From Mesostigma viride (Eukaryota > Streptophyta > Mesostigmatophyceae > Mesostigmatales > Mesostigmataceae), in the NCBI GenBank assembly GCA_009746045.1, contig RPFO01000015.1, positions 1,572,529 to 1,636,528 of the forward strand: DNA of 64,000 nt, in the 5' to 3' direction. Under the pieces are notes generated by a model. The model had not been told where the DNA came from and searched no databases. It saw only the letters and a list, made by a program, of their open reading frames with translations. Every line of letters begins with the position of its first letter. The stretch's first letter is position 1. A program made the position numbers and the translations under genes. Below are positions 53,833 through 63,067 of the stretch, in pieces.

Positions 53833-55029
53833 CTAGCCAAGGGGAGCCGCGACCACGTCGGCGTTGAACGCCACCTGGTAGTCATTGCGCGTCTGCTGAC
53901 GCAGCGTGGACTTCTCAATCCACACATCCGGCGGCCAGTACGACAGGAAGGCCGCCATGTAGGGGAGCTGGGTGAACCTGATGAACCCCTGCTCCACATT
54001 GACCTCCCCGCACCCAGTTTCCGCGAAGTACCCGGCAGCCATGAGCAACAGCTCCTTCTGGGCCTTCTCGCTCTCGCAGTAGAACCCCGGAGCTGCCGCA
54101 ATCTCAGGGAGCTGCTTCCGCATGTAGATAGCTCCCGGGATAGGCATGAGCTTGGGATACGCAATCCGTCGCAAGTGGTGCTCAGCGCGGTATTGCGGCA
54201 GAGGCGGCGGGTGCAGATCGTACGTGGCGGTAGTCCCTACTATCACCGGCTCGTAGCGGGCCTCAGATGGCACCGGCGCCGGCACATGTGCGTGCAGGAG
54301 AAAGCTGACCGAGTTGAAGGTGCCTTCTCGCTGAATAAGCACGCTGGAGCCCCCACGGAAGCGCAGGCTCGCGGGGTAGTAAAACCCGGATTGCGGGGGA
54401 AGGCTCGGGCGTGGGTATCCCACGTCAATGTCGACCACGAAGCCAGCCACCGGATGCAAGGGGACAATGACCCGATTACGGGCATACGTGCCCCGTACCC
54501 ATTCCTGGGCCGGTATCACGTCCCGACGCGGAGCGATCTCCTGTACCGGCGTCTCTGCGGAGCGGGCCAGGACAGGTTGAGGCTGCGCTGGTGCAGGCTG
54601 GGGAGCAAGGGCCGGTAAAGGCTGCTCTGGTGCGGGCGCGGGGATAAGGGCCGCGCCCTGCTGACGCAGCGGTCGGTCGTTGGCACCTCGAACGGGTGAC
54701 CGTTCGCGTTCCCGAGCGCGGCCGGGTTGTCCGGGCCCAGCGGCCGCCCCTGTCAAGTCCGAAGCTGAACCGGTGTGCTCGACACGGTCCAGAGAACCGT
54801 GATTGTCCCTGGGGTGGAACGGCGCCTGTCGCGTCTCGCGCCGGCGTGACTCCCGCAGCTCTTCTTGCTGACGAGATTCCCGTGACGTGTGCCGGCGTCT
54901 CTCCCGCGCCCCGTGAGCGTGGTACAAGTCCTGTGCCGAGTCCCGACGTGCTTCCCACCAATCGCCACGCTCGTCGCGCCGTCGGATAGACTCGCGTGGC
55001 GTTTCATGACGTGCCGATTGTCCGCCAAG
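53833..55029 (-). CDS. Unclassified single ORF of LTR element F
   Basis: About 400 codons, N-terminus lost at the Copia E insertion near 55029. Residues 1-150 are Arg/Ser/Glu-rich (RESRQQEELRESRRRETRQ), then a Pro/Ala/Gln linker, then a compact half: YPRPSLPPQSGFYYPASLRF, HHLRRIAYPKLMPIPGAIYM, ESEKAQKELLLMAAGYFAET and LPYMAAFLSYWPPDVW. Architecture and the last motif match the ORF at 23271-24836, which also lies upstream of the same LTR type. No catalytic motif of a retroelement enzyme is present. It may be a capsid-like protein of a non-autonomous element; the family is unknown to me. This copy has no internal stop. Confidence 0.5.
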   Translation of the reverse strand, partial: LGGQSARHETPRESIRRRDERGDWWEARRDSAQDLYHAHGARERRRHTSRESRQQEELRESRRRETRQAPFHPRDNHGSLDRVEHTGSASDLTGAAAGPGQPGRARERERSPVRGANDRPLRQQGAALIPAPAPEQPLPALAPQPAPAQPQPVLARSAETPVQEIAPRRDVIPAQEWVRGTYARNRVIVPLHPVAGFVVDIDVGYPRPSLPPQSGFYYPASLRFRGGSSVLIQREGTFNSVSFLLHAHVPAPVPSEARYEPVIVGTTATYDLHPPPLPQYRAEHHLRRIAYPKLMPIPGAIYMRKQLPEIAAAPGFYCESEKAQKELLLMAAGYFAETGCGEVNVEQGFIRFTQLPYMAAFLSYWPPDVWIEKSTLRQQTRNDYQVAFNADVVAAPLG

Positions 55030-55456
55030 TTGAATGCCCTTCACCGCTGGCTAGCACGCCGGCGATGGAGACGGGATTTTTGTTGTTTGGGGAACCGATT
55101 GTGGGAGGCTGAGCCCGCAGCCGCCACTGATTGCTATTGAACCCTTGCAGCTGGCCAGGCCGCAAGGAGCTCAGCGGCGCTGCGCTAACCGATAAGGCAT
55201 GCTCGAGCCTCTAACCCGAGACTACCGGTAGGCTACCCGATAGTGCATGCTCGAGCCTCTAACCCGAGACGACCGGCACTCAGCGGATCTGTGCTACCGA
55301 GGGCGACGGTTCTCTGACCGTCCCGGCGCGCACTGGCTTCCGTACCTTGCTTAGGCACCGACTAGCATCTAGACACCAATCTTTGATGCCCACCTGACTA
55401 GGCGCCCAGGCCGGCGACTACCGGCCAGCGGATAGATGCCACTCGGGAGCACAACT
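55030..55456 (-). repeat. 3' LTR of Copia E
   Basis: In element orientation it begins AGTTGTGCTCCC just after a purine-rich AAAGAAAGTATGGG and ends GGCATTCAACT, giving the same AGTT/AACT ends as Copia A. It includes a direct duplication of about 35 bases (GCATGCTCGAGCCTCTAACC at 55198 and 55244). The lower end is inferred from the terminal motif only. Confidence 0.55.
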
Positions 55457-55794
55457 CCCATACTTTCTTTTTAAATAATTATCATAAATTATTTAAAGCG
55501 AGGGGCAATAGGGTAGCACTGACCCTACGTACGTTCAAGTAGAGAAACACGTAACGGCACACTGACCGTCCCCAAATCCTAAACCCCAAGGAGGGTGCCC
55601 TACGCTGGGATCTGAGCACGCCAAAAACACCCGGGCTTTGCTCCCGGCCTCCTTTTCTACTTGGGTGCAACTGCACCACATGCATCATTATTAGGCACAC
55701 TGGCCGCCTGTCAGGTCTAGGGAAATGTATTCACAGATGAAAGAAGCGCCCATTCCCATGCAAAAAGACGACAGGTCACACGGTAAAAAAAAAC

Positions 55795-57850
55795 TCATGT
55801 CATCATGAGCTGCCGCAGCAGCTTGTACTGAGGCCCCGACAGCATCGCTGGCTTGGTCAAGGCATCGGCAATATTCTCGCTCTCGGGGATCCACCGCCGC
55901 TCATCCAACACCGTGGCGGACTCGGCCAACACAAGGTAATCTAGTTTGGTGGTGGAGGCGAGCGGGTTATTCAGAAACTCAATTATTGACTTGCTATCTG
56001 TGCACAGCCGCATGCGGAGCGACAGCGCCACGCGGGCCTTATCCGCAATCCATTGCAAAAGATGCTGCACATAACACGCATGGTCGACAGCGGAAATGAA
56101 CGCGCGACACTCCGCGCGATTGCTGTCTACCACTACCCGCTGATGGATGCGGCTATACCAGTCGACAATAGTGGGCTGCCCAGTGGGGCTATCAAGAAAA
56201 AAGATGGCCGCCTCCCGCGCGCGCAGCTGCGTGATGGTACGCGACTCCAGGTTCGCGTCAGAGTAAATGGTCATTGCCACCGGGCGGGTGATATCAACCC
56301 CCCACACGCGCAGGCCCGGTGACGCCAAGACTTGCGTCCGAAGATGCTGCGCTCCCATGCCCGCAAGCACGGCGTCGGGCGCACGCGCGTAGATGGACAG
56401 GTCGGGTCGCACCGTGCCCGCGAGCCACCCCAGCTGGCCGCGCAAGTGCGGTCCCGCGGACGCATCCAGCCGCTCAGGCAGCGATTGCGCGAGCTTGTCG
56501 GCGTATTCCTGCTTGGCCGCCATGTCAATGCACCAGCCAACCGGTGTGCGGTGCAAAGTGTAGGTTAGGCCACAGAAAGGGACGGGGGTGTCGGGGTCCA
56601 GCCACAACGTGCGGCTAGTGGGCAAAAGCTTGGCCACAGCGGTTATGAACTGCCGGACCCACGCCCGGGGTCCAATAAGCCGCCAGTCATCCCCATGCCA
56701 TTGCATGAACGCGGGCTCGTGTGGGTTGGGTGTGTGGATGTGAAAGAGGTTGCTATCGATGCGGGAAAACACCGCCCCCATGCTAGCAAAGATGCGTTCA
56801 GCCGTCTTGCGAAAGATGATGGGGCTAGACTGCAGGCCCTCCACACCAAGGAGAAGCCGCAAGTACACACACCGCAGCTCCCCCTGCCACACCAAAGGGA
56901 CCTTGACCACATACACCGTGCCACGCCACACTTCCTCGGCCACTGCCGGGTCGCTATGGAGAAAGGCCCGCTGAAAATCTGAGCAGGCCATGGCATAGTC
57001 CAACCCCCGATCCAACAGCCCCAAGAACACCGATGTTAACACCCGGCTAGTGGTCTGCGACAGCCCGGGCGTAAACAATTCCTCCTCCGACAACTCAGAC
57101 GAGCCCCTAAACTCCGTGACACAGGGCCGTACATGAAATGTGACAGGGTCAGTGGGGAGGACCTGCTTATACTTGAGCACAAACTTCAAGTTCAGCTTTA
57201 CCGCCCCTTGCGGCACCTCCATCAACTCCCCATACACCCCATACATCGCCCACTCCAGCTGCGCGCGCAAGAAAGCCGCGCGCCACTTATGGAACTTGAC
57301 AGGGTCACGGCAGTCCTCCTTAAACTGCGGATAACTAACAGGAGATTTAGTGGCGATGCTCCAGGGAAAAATGCCAAGACTGCTGGGGTGACACTTCTGC
57401 GGCTGCGTGACATCGGCTACCAGCGGCTCTGCCGTATATTCCGCCCCGCGAATGGCCCCTACTGCAGTGGCATAATCCTCAGGGTGATTAATAGCCTCGG
57501 GGGGACCCCGGCCCGTGAGGGCTGCAAGCGCTACGTGATATTGGTACAAGCCTATGCTCCCCACCCCCTCGAGGGTCACCAAGCCGGCTGACACAGAAAA
57601 CCCGGGGAGGGAAACAAAAGGGTTACCTATGAGGGTGATCCCCTTGTAACCCTCTAGCACTTGCACAGGGACATCTACCCCTAGGATGGGCATGAGCACC
57701 TGCCCAGCCACCTTATAGGCCCGCTGCCCGTCAAACCCCGCAACCTCCTTCCAACTACTGGGCAGCAAAGGGTAATAGGCCTCGGCCGCCGCCGGGCTCG
57801 TGATAGACACCCTGCCATGGTATCTATGGCCGCAATATGCCTAGAGGGAA
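55795..57850 (-). pseudogene. pol of Copia E, second part: protease, RT, RNase H
   Basis: 57810-55795 is open for 671 codons. The protease starts slightly upstream in another frame (HIAAIDTMAG, about 57822), and adding one G to the GGG there joins it to VSITSPAAAEAYYPLL. Flap-side GYKGITLIGNPFVSLPG follows. RT: LNLKFVLKYKQV, CSDFQRAFLHSD (about 56965) and QWHGDDWRLI (about 56700; HGDD box). RNase H: YSDANLESRTI, VDWYSRIHQRV, NRAECRAFISAV, CTDSKSIIEFLNNP and SENIADALTKPA. Gene order and motifs match Copias A and C. Confidence 0.75.
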
Positions 57851-57865
57851 CATCATGAGCTTCAG

Positions 57866-59542
57866 TCACAACGTGGGGCACTTATCTGGCATGACGCGGC
57901 TGACTTGTGCCGCACCCCCCGCTGCCGCCGCCTTGAGCTTGTCCGCCTTGAGCAGCTGTCGGAGGACGTGGGCCAGCTGGGAGCCCACGCCCGCGCCTGA
58001 CGATGTGTCCGGCGCCGCCACGGTGGGCGCTGCTGGGGTCGCGGGGAGGGGCTGAGGTAGCGCCCCCGCGTCGACCCCGGGGACTTGCTCCGGCGCGGCG
58101 CCTGCAGGGGGGTGGGCAACAAGCGCATCATGCACAGCCACCCCAAGTGGGGTGGGTAGGACAGGTTCCAGCCGGGCCCGCTTGGCCGGCCGGCTATCCA
58201 CATCCCAACCGAGCTGGCGGCTGTGCTCCTTGGCCGCCTGGACCTGGGCATCGGACGCCTTGTACCGATACACCTTATCCCACGGGATGAGATAGTCCCT
58301 ATGCTCCCAGTGCACCTTCACCCGCCTATGCACCCAGTCCAAATCCACCACCATGCCTGGCCCTTGCATCTGCCCCCGCTTGCCAAAGGAATTCTCCTTG
58401 TGAAACAAGACCAACTCCCCCAGCTCCCACTCCTGCGACAAGTCAGGCTGGGTGCGGTCTAACTGCCGCCTAACCTCAGCGGTGGTAGCGAGGTGGGCCT
58501 CCCAATGGTCTGCCACGTCCGGAGGGTAAATGCCCGACTGCAGCCCCCGCGCGGTAATAAGACCTAGTCCCTGGGGCAGCTTGAAAAGCACCTGGCTGTT
58601 GTACTTGTCCATGAGCAAGCGGCACCACAGCGCGCGTTGTGCATAAGGCTGCCCCGCGGGCTTGAATCCTAACCCGCTGGCCTGCTGCTTGGCTGCCATG
58701 CCCTTTACGCTGCTGATGTGCCTATCAATCAGCCCCAAGTTGCCATGGTCCTGCCGCCCAGCAATAACCACCATCTCACAGCCCTCCCGCCCCACAATGC
58801 AATCAAATTGTTGGTCCAACATGACCTCAGAAATGGGAAAGAAGTGAGACATGGCAATGCGCAGCCCCCGCCACAAGGACTCCTCTACCATGCTTGGCAG
58901 GGGCTCGATGGCTAGGAACTTGGTATAGCGATCCATCAAGACCAAATAATAGTCCCCCTCCTCCAAATGCATGACATCCCCCACTAACCTCCCCCGGTAC
59001 GGGGAAGGAGTCTTAGCATGCCAGCGCCTACGCTTCTTCCTGACACTTGCGCATGCGTGGCACTCCTCTAACTCCGCCTGAGCGACCTTCAACCCCGGCG
59101 CCCCCATAAGCCGAGTCGCCCAGTCTAGCGTTTGCCCCGCCACATGACCCACCGCAAGGTGAATCTGGTGAGCAAGCATCCGCAATCCTATGGCCGTGGG
59201 GGTGGTGCCATCCCCTTCTATGCTAGGCACCTGCCCCGCCAAGCTCTCTGCATGTGCATTCCTGTCGGCAATGTGCTCTAGTGAGGCCTTACTGAGGCGG
59301 CGACCCAACTCCACGTCTACGTGAGGGGCTACCTCGGCATCTGCCGGCACTATCTCACCTGAAGGGGTGAGCTCCGGAAGGGCGTGTTCAGGCTCTATTG
59401 CGACCACGCTGGGCACGCACTCCTGATCAGCTGCAGCACTTGCACTTCCATTCTGAACCACTGACGTGGGAACATTAGGACTACAAGGCACAGCATCCTC
59501 ACGCCTAGCCGACTCACCGCGACACACATCACCTCTATGACG
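57866..59542 (-). CDS. pol of Copia E, first part: integrase
   Basis: In frame with gag after one UGA, open to 57866 (more than 550 codons). Zinc-binding HLAVGH and CHAC. Core: GDVMHLEEGDYYLVLMDRY (first Asp), VMLDQQFDC (second Asp) and RQDHGNLGLIDRHISSVK, where the third catalytic position is Asp as in Copia A, not Glu. C-terminal barrel: ELVLFHKENSFGKRGQMQGPG and HRDYLIPWDKVYRYKASD. Ends with a linker LLKADKLKAAAAGGAAQVSR before the protease; one-base slips separate the two at about 57868 and 57818. Confidence 0.75.
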   Translation of the reverse strand, partial: RHRGDVCRGESARREDAVPCSPNVPTSVVQNGSASAAADQECVPSVVAIEPEHALPELTPSGEIVPADAEVAPHVDVELGRRLSKASLEHIADRNAHAESLAGQVPSIEGDGTTPTAIGLRMLAHQIHLAVGHVAGQTLDWATRLMGAPGLKVAQAELEECHACASVRKKRRRWHAKTPSPYRGRLVGDVMHLEEGDYYLVLMDRYTKFLAIEPLPSMVEESLWRGLRIAMSHFFPISEVMLDQQFDCIVGREGCEMVVIAGRQDHGNLGLIDRHISSVKGMAAKQQASGLGFKPAGQPYAQRALWCRLLMDKYNSQVLFKLPQGLGLITARGLQSGIYPPDVADHWEAHLATTAEVRRQLDRTQPDLSQEWELGELVLFHKENSFGKRGQMQGPGMVVDLDWVHRRVKVHWEHRDYLIPWDKVYRYKASDAQVQAAKEHSRQLGWDVDSRPAKRARLEPVLPTPLGVAVHDALVAHPPAGAAPEQVPGVDAGALPQPLPATPAAPTVAAPDTSSGAGVGSQLAHVLRQLLKADKLKAAAAGGAAQVSRVMPDKCPTL

Positions 59543-60640
59543 TCACTTGGGCATGGCTGGCCGTGGGGCGCGGCATGTGTTGGGGTCGTGTCCAGGAAGC
59601 CGAACCGCCCAGCAGCGCCGGCACACTCGAGTCGCCTTGCCGAGGTCCAGCCGCAGCGTGCAGTTGTCCTCGGTGTGCCCCACGCCGGTGCACCGCTCGC
59701 AGACGACCTTCTCCTTGGGGACACCACCCTGCTGCTGTTGCTGCCTGCCAGTGCCGCCCTCCTGGCAAGGCTGCTTGCCCTGACCGCCTCCCGGCCCGCG
59801 TTTGCTGGACGCGTTCTGGTTGTGCCGACCACCGCGAGCTCGGCGTTTGCCAACCAACATTCGCACCACGTTGTCGGCCACCGTCGTGGACAGCTGGGTA
59901 ACAAGAGTGGTCAAGTCCGACAGAGAAGCTGCTGGCGGGGTCGAGGCAGGCACAGGGTTTAACTGAGCAACTGTCGGCAGCTTGTTGTTACGCCTGGGGC
60001 CGCCCCGGTCCTTGAACATCTCTCGGATGTGCGCCATGGCTGCGTTGAACCGTTTCTGGTCGTCCGGGGTGCCCACTACCACGGAAGAAGCTAGCGCAAT
60101 TTTCATGCCGAGACCGGCCTTGACATTGGCACGGCTCTCTGGCGTCAGCCCCAGCGCATCCAGAACTGCGCTGAGTAAATATTCGCTACTCATGTGCTTC
60201 AAGACACCCTTGCTCCGGACCTGGGCCGCGAATCTGGCCATGTCCGAGCTGAGGTAATTGGGGTCAAGCGACAGGTTGCGCACCAGCGCCTGCCCCTCCT
60301 TTTCCTCGTCAGGAAAGCTTGAGGTGTCGAGCACCTCTTGCAGGGCCTTCACTGTGTCGGGCCAGGTCCACGCCTCTTTGCTGGCGTTGATAATGACCCC
60401 TCGCACGTCCGCATTACCCGTAGCCTCGTTGCATACCTCTGACCGGCGCAGCTTGGTGAGGAAAACTGCGTCGGACAGTTCGTTGTAGTCCTGCCGGAGC
60501 TCGCCCAGGCTGTTAATAAACTCCTCCACGGCGGACGGCGTCAGAATTTCTGGCAGCTTACTTGGCAGCTCTTCTTTCTTGAAAACTTTCCGGGCAGTTG
60601 GTGCTGACTGCTGCACTAGGAAGGGGGGTGTGACATTTTG
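59543..60640 (-). CDS. gag of Copia E (5' truncated)
   Basis: About 360 codons. Capsid part: PSAVEEFINSLGELRQDYNEL, WTWPDTVKALQEVLD and YLLSAVLDALGLTPESR. Aligns with Copia A gag but lacks about 60 N-terminal residues: at about 60640 it runs into TGTGACATTTTG repeats. Nucleocapsid: a basic Gly/Gln tract and two zinc knuckles, CERCTGVGHTEDNC and CRRCWAVRLPGHDPNTC. Ends PAMPK-UGA-CGU, and the same frame stays open into integrase. The 5' LTR is absent. Confidence 0.75.
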   Translation of the reverse strand, partial: QNVTPPFLVQQSAPTARKVFKKEELPSKLPEILTPSAVEEFINSLGELRQDYNELSDAVFLTKLRRSEVCNEATGNADVRGVIINASKEAWTWPDTVKALQEVLDTSSFPDEEKEGQALVRNLSLDPNYLSSDMARFAAQVRSKGVLKHMSSEYLLSAVLDALGLTPESRANVKAGLGMKIALASSVVVGTPDDQKRFNAAMAHIREMFKDRGGPRRNNKLPTVAQLNPVPASTPPAASLSDLTTLVTQLSTTVADNVVRMLVGKRRARGGRHNQNASSKRGPGGGQGKQPCQEGGTGRQQQQQGGVPKEKVVCERCTGVGHTEDNCTLRLDLGKATRVCRRCWAVRLPGHDPNTCRAPRPAMPK

Positions 60641-61145
60641 TGATATTTTGTGACATATCACGTGACATTTTGTGATGTGGATGTGACAAAATGTGACACT
60701 TTGTGATTTTTTGTGACAAAACTGTGATATTCTGTGACATTTCGTGACAAATCATGTGATAAAACCAGCATATTCTGTGATTATCTTTGTGACAAAAACA
60801 AGGAAATTATCACAAAATATCAATGTCACGACTTGACAAAACGCACTGACAAAATCCGTGACATTATCACTGATATATCACGAAAAAAAGGGTGACAAAT
60901 CCGTGACATTATCACTGATATATCACGAAAAAAAGGGTGACAAATCCGTGACATTATCACTGATATATCAGGAAAAAAGGGTGACAAAATCCGTGACATT
61001 GTCACTGATATATCAGGAAAAAAGGGTGACAAAATCCGTGACATTGTCACTGATAAATCTAGGGAGAAAACAGTGACATAAAACCACGGGCGATCATGAC
61101 ATATCACACAGATATATCGTGACATGTCACACAGATATATCAGAA
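60640..61145. repeat. Minisatellite of GTGACA/TATCAC-rich units
   Basis: The core (60866-61070) has about 4.5 copies of a 45-47-bp unit containing GTGACATTATCACTGATATA and AAAAAGGGTGACAAATCC. Degenerate GTGACATTTTGTGAT words extend to 60640. Units contain short inverted repeats (TGTGA/TCACA). It adjoins the broken 5' end of Copia E gag. Confidence 0.85.
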
Positions 61146-61189
61146 CACATTCCAAAGCAAAACGGATGAAAAGCACGCCTCGCGATTTC

Positions 61190-61198
61190 TTTATTACA
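61190..61198 (-). terminator. Poly(A) signal of the small two-exon gene
   Basis: The minus strand reads TGTAATAAA, combining UGUAA (the green-algal type signal) and AATAAA, about 300 bases after the stop codon at 61502. Confidence 0.6.
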
Positions 61199-61501
61199 AA
61201 TATAAAGATAAATGTAACAGATCTTCATTCAGTCTTGATTCTTCATTCTTCAACAGTGATTATCGATCAGTGACAATTTGCAAACGCCGGCTTGGCGCTT
61301 GTCGTTGCGTGACAGAAATCTCGGAATGTTCCTGGAATGCATTAAAAAACGCACATGCGCAAGAAACATGAACGGATGGTTGGTGTCAATTGTCTCATCT
61401 GCCACCGCACCCTAGTAACCAATTCATGAACAAGAAAGCGCTCGGTATAGATCAAGAAAACAAAAACAAACATGCGCAGCCGTAGTGCCTAGATGACGAT
61501 G

Positions 61502-63067
61502 TCAAGTGGACGACGAGGAGGCCGGCACCTTGTCTCCCTGTGAGCAGAAAAAAAAGGCAAGTTTAAACACTCAAGATGTGTCATAGCCTTTCACAGCCTC
61601 GATCAATAGAAATGTTGCACATCAAAATCAACGTGTTGCCTAGAACATCCTTGAATGGGTTTCAAGAACAGCAAGGCGGCCTCCCCGCCCGCAAACTCAT
61701 AATCCCAGTGTTTACAACCCCCTCATGAGGGGGTTGTAAAATTGCAATCACTCATTAAAAAAAAAAAAAAAATCCCAGTTTCACACACTGCCCACTCATA
61801 AATAATCCCAGGTTCTGACAGCCCCCGCTCAGCCCACTCATGAACAACCCAGTTTAGACCCCCCCACTCATACACTATCCCAGTTTCCCACAGCCCCCAC
61901 TCAGCCCACTCTGACATAAACCACCCCAGTTTAGACCCCCCTCTCATAAATAACCCCAGTTTCCCACAGTCACCACTCAGCCACCCATAAACCACCCAGT
62001 TTCCAACCCGCCCCCCTCATAAATAATCCCAATGGTTTTCAACCCCCTCAATCAGTAATCAAAAACAAAAAAATCCCACTTTTCACACACTGCCTACTCA
62101 TAAATAATCCCAGTTTATGACAGCCCCTGCTCAGCCCACTCATAAACAATCCAGTTAAATACAACCCCCCACCCACACATTATCCCAGTTTCCCACAGCC
62201 CCACTCAGCCCACTCTGACATAAACCACACCAGTTTAGACCCCCCCTCTCATAAATAACCCCAGGTTCCTACAGCCCCCCACTCAGCCCACTCATAAACC
62301 ACCCATGCAGTTTACAACCTCCCCCTCATATTAACCCCAGTTCTCCACAGCCCCCGGGGGCTATGAAAAACGAGTGCGCCACTCAGCCACCTCAAATGCC
62401 ACCGAGTTTACAGTCCCCCCCCCCCCCCCTAAATAATCCCAAGTGTTTACAACCTCCTCAACCAGTTGTTAAAAAAAAAAAAAAACAGTTTCACACACTG
62501 CCCACTCATAAATAATCCCAGTTTCCGACAGCCCCCGCCCAGCCCACATAAATAACGCGGCTGACAACCCCCCAACAGCCCCCGCTCAGCCCACTAAAAA
62601 ACAACCCAGTTTACAGCCCCTCCACTCATAAATAACCCCAATTTCCCACAGCCCCCACTCTGCCCACTCATGAACTACCCCTGTTTGCAACCCCCCAAAT
62701 CACACCACTCATAACCATGTCCAGGTTTACAACCCCACCCACTCCTGAGACTTACTTCAGGGGTTGCATGGGAGACATCGGCCGCCTTTCTGGCTGCAAT
62801 CATTGCCTCCTTCTTGGCAAGGAGCGCGGCCAGCGCCGCCTCTACCGAGGCCATGTCTTCATCTGCTCTTTGCGCAGGCAACATGGATGATGGCACCGAT
62901 GCTGTGGCGGTTGTTGAAGGGAGTGCTGTCGGGGGCAGGATTGTCGGCGCTGCCGGCGGTGGTGGTGCTGCTGCAGGCAGCTTTGCGAGCTTCGTGCACG
63001 GCTGCACTCTTGGATCGGCAGCGCTGCGTTTCTCTCGGCGTGAACCGGCCTTCACTACGCTTCCCAT
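61502..63067 (-). CDS. Small hypothetical protein, 115 residues, two exons
   Basis: Exon 1 63067-62756 (104 codons, ATG) ends at GTAAGT. Exon 2 61537-61502 begins after CTGCTCACAG and gives GDKVPASSSST and a TGA stop; the join is in phase. The protein starts MGSVVKAGSRREKRSAADPR (basic), has a Pro/Ala/Thr-rich middle and ends with an Ala-rich helix, MASVEAALAALLAKKEAMIAARKAADV. No known domain. The 1.2-kb intron is repetitive. A poly(A) signal at 61190-61198 supports a real transcript. Charged ends and a disordered middle suggest a small nucleic-acid- or protein-binding protein, but that is only a guess. Confidence 0.6.
61690..62740. repeat. Degenerate minisatellite filling the intron
   Basis: Imperfect units of about 60-75 bases built from CCCACTCATAAATAATCCCAG, TTTACAACCCCCC and CCGACAGCCCCCGCTCAGCC. 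Interrupted by two poly(A) runs (about 61756 and 62470) and a C-run (about 62416). The minus strand is G/T-rich and frames there are artefacts. Confidence 0.85.

Noticed and set aside
60558-61176. A minus-strand protein of repeated SVTMSRILSPFFPDI blocks
   Set aside because: A translation of the 45-47-bp minisatellite; units vary in length and no flanking domain exists.
61723-61995. Trp/Gly-rich minus ORF of 90 codons
   Set aside because: A frame through the intronic minisatellite; each repeat unit gives the same few residues.
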